DNA from: RGIG995 sp045542115
GTDB lineage: Bacteria > Bacillota > Clostridia > Oscillospirales > UBA644
Reading direction: 5' to 3'
Length of the DNA stretch: 64,000 bases
NCBI GenBank assembly: GCA_045542115.1
Contig: JAZQKK010000014.1
Coordinates: 62,001-126,000 of the forward strand
Below, in pieces: positions 23,830-31,017 of the stretch. The notes under the pieces are model-generated. The model ran no database searches. It was not told the origin of the DNA and was given only the letters and a program-made list of their open reading frames with translations. Every line of letters starts with the position of its first letter. Position 1 is the first letter of the stretch. The position numbers were made by a program, and so were the translations under genes.

Positions 23830-25011
23830 TTAACGCACCCAGCTCGGTTTTTTCAGATAATTCATCGGGTTTTGTGCTTTTCCGTTGACATAAAAACGAA
23901 TGTCCAAATGATATCCGGTACTGGTGCCGCCGGACATCCCAACGTAGCCGATGGTTTGTCCTTTTTCCACACGCTGTCCCACAGAGACGATGGGACGAGA
24001 GTTCAAATGGAGATAGTAAGTGATGTAACCGTTTCCGTGGTCAATTTGGCAAAGCCAACCGTAACCGCCGTTTTTCCATCCGGAAAAAATGACGACACCG
24101 GATTTACTTGCCAACACAGGGGTATTCCGAGGAACCGCAATATCGATGGCATAGTGGAAGCTCCGCTTTCCACGAAGGGTACGCCAACCGTAACCGGACG
24201 AAACGTAATGGTGACCGTTTCCTCTTGCCACGGGCCATCCCCAATCGCCGGTATCATATACCACGTCGGAATTGCCTCTGCCCGCAAGTTCCTCTTCAAT
24301 CCATTTGTTCAGTTCGGCTTCGGCTTCCATTTCAGCCTTAATCATTTTGTCGATATAAGCCTGGTTGGAGTTCATCTTATTGATAATGGATTGATAATAA
24401 TTTTCTTTGGATTGAACTTGGTTTTTGCGCTCTGCAACGGCATCGCGGGCAGTAACCTGCTCGGTGCGCTTGGTTTCCACTTCCACCTTGTTGTTTTTAA
24501 TGGTTTTAATGCTCTGCTGAATGGTATCCAACAGTTCCCGTTCATAAAGGGCTACCTGTTTGACGTAATCCAAACGAAGCAAGAAATCAGAAAAACTTTC
24601 CGCACCGAGAAGAACGTCCAGATAGGAAATCTGACCTTGTTCGTAAGTAGCTCGGGCTTGTGCTTTGAATTTGTCAATATTATCGCTATAATTTGATTCT
24701 GCGTCTGCAATGGCTTTTTCCATCGAAGAGATTTGGCCGTCCAGTTCCTGAATCAAGTCGTTATAGGCACCGATTTCGGAATTCAATTCCCCCAATTGCT
24801 GTTCAAGGATTTCCTTTTGCGCCTGATAGGACTCTTCTTCTTTTTTGGATTGCTCCAATTGATTTTCCAATTCTTCCCGACGGTCTTGGGATTGCTGAAT
24901 CTTATCCTTCGCATCGTCAACCGACGTGGCAGGAGCCGCCATCAAAGTCAAGGGAAGGGCGGTCAAAGCTAAAACGGCAACCATCAAAAGAGAAAGGATT
25001 TTTTTCGTCAT
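23830..25011 (-). CDS. Coiled-coil M23 peptidase-like protein, EnvC type
   Basis: A 393-residue secreted protein: a signal peptide ending near LMAAPA (residue 26), a long coiled coil at about 30-245, then an M23/LytM domain. The zinc motif FHYAIDIAV (HxxxD) and YYLHLN are intact. The final HxH motif reads GYHLDIRF, so the third zinc ligand is Asp in place of His. In Gram-negatives the FtsEX partner EnvC has a degenerate LytM domain and activates amidases. In Firmicutes FtsEX usually controls PcsB or CwlO. Being next to ftsEX, this is the likely FtsEX-controlled hydrolase or hydrolase activator. Confidence 0.9.
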   Translation of the reverse strand: MTKKILSLLMVAVLALTALPLTLMAAPATSVDDAKDKIQQSQDRREELENQLEQSKKEEESYQAQKEILEQQLGELNSEIGAYNDLIQELDGQISSMEKAIADAESNYSDNIDKFKAQARATYEQGQISYLDVLLGAESFSDFLLRLDYVKQVALYERELLDTIQQSIKTIKNNKVEVETKRTEQVTARDAVAERKNQVQSKENYYQSIINKMNSNQAYIDKMIKAEMEAEAELNKWIEEELAGRGNSDVVYDTGDWGWPVARGNGHHYVSSGYGWRTLRGKRSFHYAIDIAVPRNTPVLASKSGVVIFSGWKNGGYGWLCQIDHGNGYITYYLHLNSRPIVSVGQRVEKGQTIGYVGMSGGTSTGYHLDIRFYVNGKAQNPMNYLKKPSWVR

Positions 25012-25040
25012 AAAATCACCTAAAAACTTACGAACAAAGA

Positions 25041-25916
25041 TTAGACTTTAAGATACTTTTTAACCGGGTAAACGGAACCGACGATTCCGATAAACACCCC
25101 TCCGATGAGGAAAAACGGAATCCAGAAGGACAATTCTTTCACAAAGGAGAGGGGAGTAAACAATTCGGAAAGAATGGGATAAAGAACCGCAGTATAAACG
25201 TAAAACTGTACAAAGAAGGAAACGATGCCGGCAACAAGGCCAATCAACATACCTTCAATAAAGTATGGCAATTGAATGAAAAAGTCGGTGGCTCCCACGT
25301 ATTTCATAATGTTGATTTCCAGCCGGCGAGCATAAACCGAAAGTTTTACCGAGTTCATAATAATGAACATTGAAACCACCAGGAACAGGACGATGACCCA
25401 CAGAGACAAAAAGGAAATGACTTTCCGAATCTCCAAGATTCCTTCCACCACGTCCCGGCGCTCCTGAATCTCGCCTACACCGTCCAATTTGCGAATCTCG
25501 TAGAGCGTCTGGTCATACTTGGACAGGTCCACGATTTCAAAAATCATTGACGCTCGGAAGGTTTCGGGGTCGAGGGCTTCTTCTATTCCGGTGTCCGCCC
25601 CCAAGGTCTGCAAATAATTCTGTAACGCTTGTTCCTTGGTTTCGTAGGTTATTTCCCCAACGTTGTCAATGGCAACAAGTTCTTCCTTGAACCGAACGAT
25701 ATCCAAATCGTCCATATCCTCTTCCAAGAATACGGCGATGCGGCTTTCTCCGATTTCTTCCACAAAAGCGTTCACGTTCCGAATCACCAGTGTGGTACAC
25801 CCCAAAAGGGAAAGACAGATCGTCAAAACCGTCACAGAAGCTACCGTCAGCAAAAGGTTGCGGTAGAGATTGTTTAATGCACTTTTAATCAAAAACCAAA
25901 GGCTGTCTAAACTCAT
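25041..25916 (-). CDS. ftsX: Cell division protein FtsX
   Basis: A 291-residue permease-like membrane protein. The first helix is at about residues 20-43, and an outside domain at about 45-165 would contact the partner hydrolase. Three further helices follow (about 168-195, 215-245 and 262-285), with the conserved block LEINIMKYVGATDFFIQLPY between them. FtsX passes the FtsE ATPase signal to the outside peptidoglycan hydrolase. Its ATG overlaps the ftsE stop by four bases (ATGA), and the M23 gene follows by about 30 bases. Confidence 0.95.
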   Translation of the reverse strand: MSLDSLWFLIKSALNNLYRNLLLTVASVTVLTICLSLLGCTTLVIRNVNAFVEEIGESRIAVFLEEDMDDLDIVRFKEELVAIDNVGEITYETKEQALQNYLQTLGADTGIEEALDPETFRASMIFEIVDLSKYDQTLYEIRKLDGVGEIQERRDVVEGILEIRKVISFLSLWVIVLFLVVSMFIIMNSVKLSVYARRLEINIMKYVGATDFFIQLPYFIEGMLIGLVAGIVSFFVQFYVYTAVLYPILSELFTPLSFVKELSFWIPFFLIGGVFIGIVGSVYPVKKYLKV

Positions 25917-26608
25917 TGTTCTTCTACCTCCTTCGGTTCAGGGTTGGCGGAATCTTCGGCGATGCGACCTTTTTCGATGCGAATCACCCGCTGATTCATC
26001 CGGTCCACCAAATGCTGTTCGTGGGTAACCACCACGACGGTAATTCCCATCTGGTTGATGCGAAGCAGCATATTCATAATTTCCAGAGAAAGGGACGGGT
26101 CTACGTTCCCCGTAGGTTCGTCTGCAATAATCAAAGAGGGATTATTGACGATGGCACGGGCAACCGCAACGCGTTGCTGTTCGCCCCCGGAAAGTTGGTC
26201 GGGATATACCTTGGCTTTGTGCGTCAACCCTACCAATTCCATTGCCCGGGCAACCCGGCGGGTAATATCCTTTCTACGCCGGCCCACGACCCGAAGGGAA
26301 AACGCAATATTGTCGTATACGGTGAGATTGGGAATCAGGCGGAAATCCTGGAACACAATCCCAATATTACGACGGTATTTGGGAATCTGACGGCGGGAAA
26401 GGTGTTTGGTATTCCGGCCATCTACGATAACGTCACCGCTGGAAGGGATATCTTCACAGGTCAAAAGATGAACCATTGTAGATTTCCCCGCCCCGGAATT
26501 TCCGGTGATAAAAACAAACTCTCCGTCTTCGATACGAAGGCTGACCTTCCGAAGAGCGACGGTACCGGATTTCGGATACCGTTTGGTAACATTGATAAGC
26601 TGAATCAA
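25913..26608 (-). CDS. ftsE: Cell division ATP-binding protein FtsE
   Basis: A 231-residue ABC-type ATPase: Walker A GNSGAGKSTMVHLL, Q-loop region VFQDFRLIPNLTVYDNIA, signature LSGGEQQRVAVARAI, Walker B LIIADEPTGNVD, and the H-loop VTHEQHLV. The segment RLIPNLTVYDN is diagnostic for FtsE. The protein works with FtsX to time septal peptidoglycan splitting. The start is TTG at 26608, six bases after GGAGG. It lies 14 bases after the CdaR/PucR-type gene. Confidence 0.95.
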   Translation of the reverse strand: MIQLINVTKRYPKSGTVALRKVSLRIEDGEFVFITGNSGAGKSTMVHLLTCEDIPSSGDVIVDGRNTKHLSRRQIPKYRRNIGIVFQDFRLIPNLTVYDNIAFSLRVVGRRRKDITRRVARAMELVGLTHKAKVYPDQLSGGEQQRVAVARAIVNNPSLIIADEPTGNVDPSLSLEIMNMLLRINQMGITVVVVTHEQHLVDRMNQRVIRIEKGRIAEDSANPEPKEVEEQ

Positions 26609-26621
26609 AACGGGCCTCCGA

Positions 26622-27707
26622 TCAATACTTCGTCGGGTTGGAATCCAAATACTTCCGAACCATCAAGGCGACCTTAAACACAATCGCGTGGTCAAACTGC
26701 TTCAAATCCAATCCGGTCAACCGACGAATCTTTTCCAGACGATATACCAGCGTATTCCGATGAACGAAGAGTTTTCGGGAAGTTTCGGAAACGTTCAAAT
26801 TGTTTTCAAAGAACTTCTGAATGGTAAAGAGGGTCTCGTGGTCAAGAGAATCAATGGAGCCTTTCTTGAACACTTCCGCAAGGAACATATTGCACAAGGT
26901 TGTAGGAAGGTAGTAAATCAATCTTCCGATTCCCAGGTTAGAATAGCTCATAATGACCTTTTCCACGTCGAACACTTTGCCTACTTCAATGGCCACCTGA
27001 GCTTCCTTGTAAGAACGGGACAGTTCCCGAAGGTTATTGATCACCGTACCGATACCAACAACCGCACGGGTGTAGAATTCGGAATTCAGAGTATCTACGA
27101 TAGAACGGGCAAGTTTTTCTAAATCCTTTTGCTGAACGCCCGCTTTCACTTCTTTCACCAAGGCAATATCATTCTCGCCCACGTTGACAACGAAGTCTTT
27201 GGTCTTTTCCGGGAAGAGATTTTGTACGATATCGTATGCAAAAACTTCGGTACGGTCTACAAGACGAATCAAGATCACCACACGGGGAATGTCACCGTTA
27301 AAGTGCAACTCCTTGCTCTTGGGATAAATATCGCCGGGAAGGATATTTTCCAGCATTACGTTTTTCACGAAGTTGCCTTTATCATATTTCTCATCGTGAT
27401 ACTCTTTAATCGTACCCAAAGAAAGAGCCAAAACACCGGAAAGGCTTTTTGCGGCAGAGTCTGTGCCCTTTACGAAAACAAAATTCTCAAATTTTATGCG
27501 GGAACCGATGACCCGATATGTATAGCCATTAATCAAGGCCACATCGGTCATTGCAAAATATTCCGCTACGTTGATATCCAGAGTTTGTCCGATCATAGAA
27601 AGGTCACTGCACGCAACGACGGTTCTCGTGTCATCCATAATCCCGATGATGCGATCAGTGACGTCTCTGGTCTTCTGAATCAATTCTTGAAACATTTTTG
27701 TTGACAT
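26622..27707 (-). CDS. CdaR/PucR-type helix-turn-helix transcriptional regulator
   Basis: A 361-residue regulator. The first ~120 residues resemble the sugar-diacid sensing domain (DVTDRIIGIMDDTRTVVACSD). The middle looks like the degenerate GGDEF-like part. The last ~60 residues are the PucR-type helix-turn-helix: LFTIQKFFENNLNVSETSRKL followed by HRNTLVYRLEKI. It heads the ftsEX cluster and is not next to any glycerate, purine or sugar-diacid genes. I infer it may control this wall-remodelling operon or respond to a wall-derived ligand. Start: ATG at 27707; the TTG at 27719 touches the AAAGGA ribosome site. Confidence 0.82.
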   Translation of the reverse strand: MSTKMFQELIQKTRDVTDRIIGIMDDTRTVVACSDLSMIGQTLDINVAEYFAMTDVALINGYTYRVIGSRIKFENFVFVKGTDSAAKSLSGVLALSLGTIKEYHDEKYDKGNFVKNVMLENILPGDIYPKSKELHFNGDIPRVVILIRLVDRTEVFAYDIVQNLFPEKTKDFVVNVGENDIALVKEVKAGVQQKDLEKLARSIVDTLNSEFYTRAVVGIGTVINNLRELSRSYKEAQVAIEVGKVFDVEKVIMSYSNLGIGRLIYYLPTTLCNMFLAEVFKKGSIDSLDHETLFTIQKFFENNLNVSETSRKLFVHRNTLVYRLEKIRRLTGLDLKQFDHAIVFKVALMVRKYLDSNPTKY

Positions 27708-27812
27708 TGCTTTTTCCAATCCTTTTCCCGGTTATTGAAATCTTGACCGTATTCGTTAAACATTTGTACTTTTGCACAAAAATGAAAACAATTCTTGGTT
27801 AAGTTCACCTAT

Positions 27813-27841
27813 ATTATACCATATTTTACACAAGAAATCAA
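27813..27841 (-). promoter_or_regulatory. Promoter for the regulator-ftsEX cluster
   Basis: TTGATT (27836-27841), 17 bases, TATAAT (27813-27818). The leader would be about 100 bases; I see no clear riboswitch or attenuator in it. Confidence 0.75.
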
Positions 27842-27899
27842 TGTTATTTTTGTGACATATTACCGAAAAACACCATAAACCTTTGTAAATTGTGCAACT

Positions 27900-28778
27900 T
27901 CACGAAAAATATTGCGTATTGTGCCACACAAACGCCATATCTCGGTCGATTTTCAACTGTTGCATCAAGTCTCCCAGATCAGAAAAGTGCATTTCGTTCC
28001 GAAGGCGGGTCAAAAAACGAACCGTTACGTTTTTTCCATAAAAATCCCCATCTGCTTGCAGAAGATGCGTTTCCACGTTACGCCCGCCGCCGTCGTGAAC
28101 CGTAGGACGAACGCCAACGTTGGTGATGGAACGATAGGTTTTGCCGTTCACTGTCGTTTCAGTGATATAAACCCCGTTCCCGGGAATGATTTTTCCCGCA
28201 GGGGCTTCCAAATTCACAGTGGGAAATCCAATGGTTCTGCCCAAATGCTTTCCTTCCACGACCGTTCCGGAGAGAAAATACTCGTACCCAAGCCACTGAT
28301 TGGCACGTTCCACAAGTCCCTCCCGCAAGGCGGCACGAATTGACGTGGAAGAAATTTTCATTACGTCAGCTTTTAAATCAACCACGTGCTGACTAATTCC
28401 GCATTCACTCGTTCCATCCGTCAGAGAAGCCTGTCCTCCCCTTCCGAAGCAAAAATCTTCTCCACCGAACAGATGCGTACAACCGCAATGCTCTTTCAGA
28501 AACAGAAGAAATTCTTGGGAAGACATTTGAGAAAACGCTTCATCGAAGGGAACGACACAGACCGTGTCAATTCCTTCGGCAAGGAGAAGTTGTCGTTTTT
28601 CTTCCGTATCAGTCAAAAATTCCCGGGGAGATTGATGTAAAAACTGCTTACAGTTCCGGTCAAAGGTAACAACTACGGCCGGAAGGTCTTGTGCGGAAGC
28701 GAATTGGACCACCTGACGCAATAACGCCTTGTGTCCGGTATGAACGCCGTCAAAATCACCGACGGTGACCACTGACAT
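27900..28778 (-). CDS. ribF: Bifunctional riboflavin kinase/FAD synthetase
   Basis: A 292-residue two-domain enzyme making FMN from riboflavin and then FAD. N-terminal FAD synthetase: VVTVGDFDGVHTGHKALL (nucleotidyltransferase HxGH) and SSTSIRAAL. C-terminal flavokinase: LGRTIGFPTVNLE (PTxN motif) and NGVYIT, with the acidic catalytic Glu in VETHLL. The ATG has GGAGGTG upstream. It is the last gene of the rimP-to-ribF operon, as in many Firmicutes. No riboswitch precedes it, and the 16-base gap to truB leaves no room for one. Confidence 0.95.
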   Translation of the reverse strand: MSVVTVGDFDGVHTGHKALLRQVVQFASAQDLPAVVVTFDRNCKQFLHQSPREFLTDTEEKRQLLLAEGIDTVCVVPFDEAFSQMSSQEFLLFLKEHCGCTHLFGGEDFCFGRGGQASLTDGTSECGISQHVVDLKADVMKISSTSIRAALREGLVERANQWLGYEYFLSGTVVEGKHLGRTIGFPTVNLEAPAGKIIPGNGVYITETTVNGKTYRSITNVGVRPTVHDGGGRNVETHLLQADGDFYGKNVTVRFLTRLRNEMHFSDLGDLMQQLKIDRDMAFVWHNTQYFS

Positions 28779-28794
28779 AACGACACCTCCTCTG

Positions 28795-29670
28795 TTATTC
28801 CGCGTTAAATGCGGATTTTATGGATTTCTGTTCAAAATGCGCCAATCCAAGAAAGGCACCGGATTGAGAATACGCTCGGTACAGCCCCTCTTGTTCCGGA
28901 ATTGGCGCCACCCGGTCCGGCGTTAAAACTCCGCCGTTTCGATAATACCTCTCTCCGCTTTCCGGAATCGTCAGGGCGGACAAATAAGAAAATGCCGTTT
29001 CGGAAGACACAGACAACTCCGCAAGCCGTCCTTCTTCCCCGTATCGAATTACTTCGTTTAAGGGAAGCGCATCGGTCAATGTAAACCCATTGGATTCCGT
29101 TCTTCGCAACGCGGACATTGCCGCACAAAGTCCCATTTTTGCGGCGATATCCTCGCAAAGAGTTCGAATATAAGTACCGGTGGAGCAGGTAACCAAAAAT
29201 CGGTATTCCCCGTGGGAAATGCAATCCACGTATGTAAGGTCAAATATTTCTATTTTCCGAGGTTGACGCTCCACTTCCAGTCCCATCCGAGCCAATTCAT
29301 ACAGGCGTTTTCCCTCCACGTGTACCGCAGAATACATCGGGGGAATCTGCTCTCCGGGACCGATAAAAGCCGGCAAAGCGTTGCGAAATTCTTCTTCGGT
29401 GGGTAACGCAGACGTCTCCAACGTTTCCCCCGTAACATCACCGGTATCGGTCTTCAATCCAAATCGAATGGACGCCAGATACTGCTTGGTGTGGGGGAAA
29501 AATTGGGTTAGTTTTGTATCCCGGTCGGTTAAAACCGGCAAAAGACCGGTACACATAGGGTCTAACGTCCCCGTGTGCCCGATCTTCAACTTAGTTGCAG
29601 AAGCGTGTTTAATTTTGGAAACCACTTTTTGAGAGGTCATTCCGGTGGGCTTGTCCACAAGAAGAATCAT
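28795..29670 (-). CDS. truB: tRNA pseudouridine(55) synthase TruB
   Basis: A 291-residue enzyme that isomerises U55 in the T-loop of nearly all tRNAs. The catalytic Asp is in KIGHTGTLDPMCTGLL, with ILLVDKPTGMTSQKV at the start. QIPPMYSAVHVEGKRLYELAR is the second signature, and CSTGTYIRTLCEDI the third. The C-terminal extension is short. The ATG overlaps the nrnA stop by four bases. Length is normal. Confidence 0.96.
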   Translation of the reverse strand: MILLVDKPTGMTSQKVVSKIKHASATKLKIGHTGTLDPMCTGLLPVLTDRDTKLTQFFPHTKQYLASIRFGLKTDTGDVTGETLETSALPTEEEFRNALPAFIGPGEQIPPMYSAVHVEGKRLYELARMGLEVERQPRKIEIFDLTYVDCISHGEYRFLVTCSTGTYIRTLCEDIAAKMGLCAAMSALRRTESNGFTLTDALPLNEVIRYGEEGRLAELSVSSETAFSYLSALTIPESGERYYRNGGVLTPDRVAPIPEQEGLYRAYSQSGAFLGLAHFEQKSIKSAFNAE

Positions 29671-30644
29671 ACCGTCTCCCCCTCTGCGTCAAGACGCTGT
29701 TCAATGGCCTGCAAAAGCAAATTTTCCGCATCTTCCATCGTTGCTTTTATCAAACAGCCGGACGCTTTTACGTGGCCGCCGCCGCCAAATACCGCCGCTA
29801 CGGACGACACGTCAAAAACGTCGTCACAGGAGCGTAAAGAGACTTTTACGTCCCCTTCCTTGGTTTCTTTCAGGGTAGCACAAACCACAGCGCCTTCAAT
29901 TCGACGAACCAAAGAAACCATCCCCGAGACATCTTCGTCCAAAGCACCGTTTTCTTCCAACATTTTCCGGGTAATTGGCAACAAGATGACTTGACCATCC
30001 CGATAAAGATGCAGAGAATCCAAGGCCGCACGTTCCATTTTTAATTGGCGAAGGGGTACAACGTCAAACATTTTCCGCACGACGCCGGGGGCATTAAAGG
30101 AGTGTTTCAACAACTCCGCAGCCACTTCGTGGGTATGGGCAGTGGTGTTGGAATACCGGAAACAACCGGTATCAAAAGCGATGGCGGCATACAGTTTTTC
30201 CGCCATAACGTCGTCAATTTCCACATCACAAGCCTGAAAAAGGTCAAACAGGACCTCCCCTGCCGAAGAGGCAGAGCCAAAGACGATATTGTGCCGGGCA
30301 TATTCGGTATTTGTATAGTGGTGGTCAATATTATAATCTACCGTGTCCCAATAATTCACCAAATCAGGGCCGAGCATTTGCTGGGTTGCCACATCTACCG
30401 AGACGATGGCGGAAGGCAGAAACCGAGGTTTTAACTCTTCTGCGCCGTCGGTAATATCTCTGAGATTTCGGTCAACGGTGCCGGTTGCGGCCACACAGAC
30501 CCGCCGCCCCAGATTTTCAAAGGCCCGCTTCAACGCAAAAGCCGTTCCGAGGCAATCCCCGTCGGGATTCCGATGAACCAGAATGAGAACGTCGTCCATC
30601 GTCATCAGTTCCCGAAAGGCGGTAAGATACATTTCGTTCATCAT
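29667..30644 (-). CDS. nrnA: DHH-family bifunctional oligoribonuclease/PAP phosphatase
   Basis: A 325-residue DHH/DHHA1 phosphoesterase. VHRNPDGDCLGTAFAL carries the first metal motif, DYNIDHHYTN the name-giving DHH, and FGGGGHVKASGC the DHHA1 substrate loop. NrnA removes nucleotides from short RNAs and dephosphorylates 3'-phosphoadenosine 5'-phosphate. Position between rbfA and truB is the usual Firmicutes arrangement. It overlaps both neighbours by four bases, which suggests coupled translation. Confidence 0.94.
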   Translation of the reverse strand: MMNEMYLTAFRELMTMDDVLILVHRNPDGDCLGTAFALKRAFENLGRRVCVAATGTVDRNLRDITDGAEELKPRFLPSAIVSVDVATQQMLGPDLVNYWDTVDYNIDHHYTNTEYARHNIVFGSASSAGEVLFDLFQACDVEIDDVMAEKLYAAIAFDTGCFRYSNTTAHTHEVAAELLKHSFNAPGVVRKMFDVVPLRQLKMERAALDSLHLYRDGQVILLPITRKMLEENGALDEDVSGMVSLVRRIEGAVVCATLKETKEGDVKVSLRSCDDVFDVSSVAAVFGGGGHVKASGCLIKATMEDAENLLLQAIEQRLDAEGETV

Positions 30645-30994
30645 CGATCGTTTCCGTTTTCCAGATTCTTCAAAATTTCATTGATGCGAATTCCTTGCTC
30701 CAAAGAACGGTCCAAAACAAAGACCGGTTCAGGAGTATTTCGCATCCGCACCGATTCACCGATGCGCTTGCGGACGTATCCGGAACAGGCCTTCAACCCC
30801 TTCCGGACTTCCGCTTCGTCGTAATTTCCAAGAAAACTGAGATAGATTTTTGCATACTTTAAGTCCCCGGTCACTTCCACCGATACCACAGTCGGCATCG
30901 GAGGAATCCGCGGGTCTTTCACTTCGGAAAGGATGGAAGCGACGGCTCGTTTGATTTCTTCATTGACCCGATTTTGCTTATAATTCGATCCCAT
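30641..30994 (-). CDS. rbfA: Ribosome-binding factor A
   Basis: A 117-residue KH-like protein that binds the 30S subunit during 16S rRNA 5' end maturation. NRVNEEIKRAVASILSEVKDPR and VEVTGDLKYAKIYLSFLG are clear family signatures, and SGYVRKRIGE covers the RNA-binding face. It is about 20 bases after infB and followed by nrnA with a four-base overlap. Confidence 0.95.
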   Translation of the reverse strand: MGSNYKQNRVNEEIKRAVASILSEVKDPRIPPMPTVVSVEVTGDLKYAKIYLSFLGNYDEAEVRKGLKACSGYVRKRIGESVRMRNTPEPVFVLDRSLEQGIRINEILKNLENGNDR

Positions 30995-31017
30995 AACAGG
31001 TCCTTTCCGGAAGAAGA

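Noticed and set aside
28779..28794. FMN riboswitch for ribF
   Set aside because: Only 16 bases separate truB and ribF, and the operon leader before rimP has no FMN-aptamer features.
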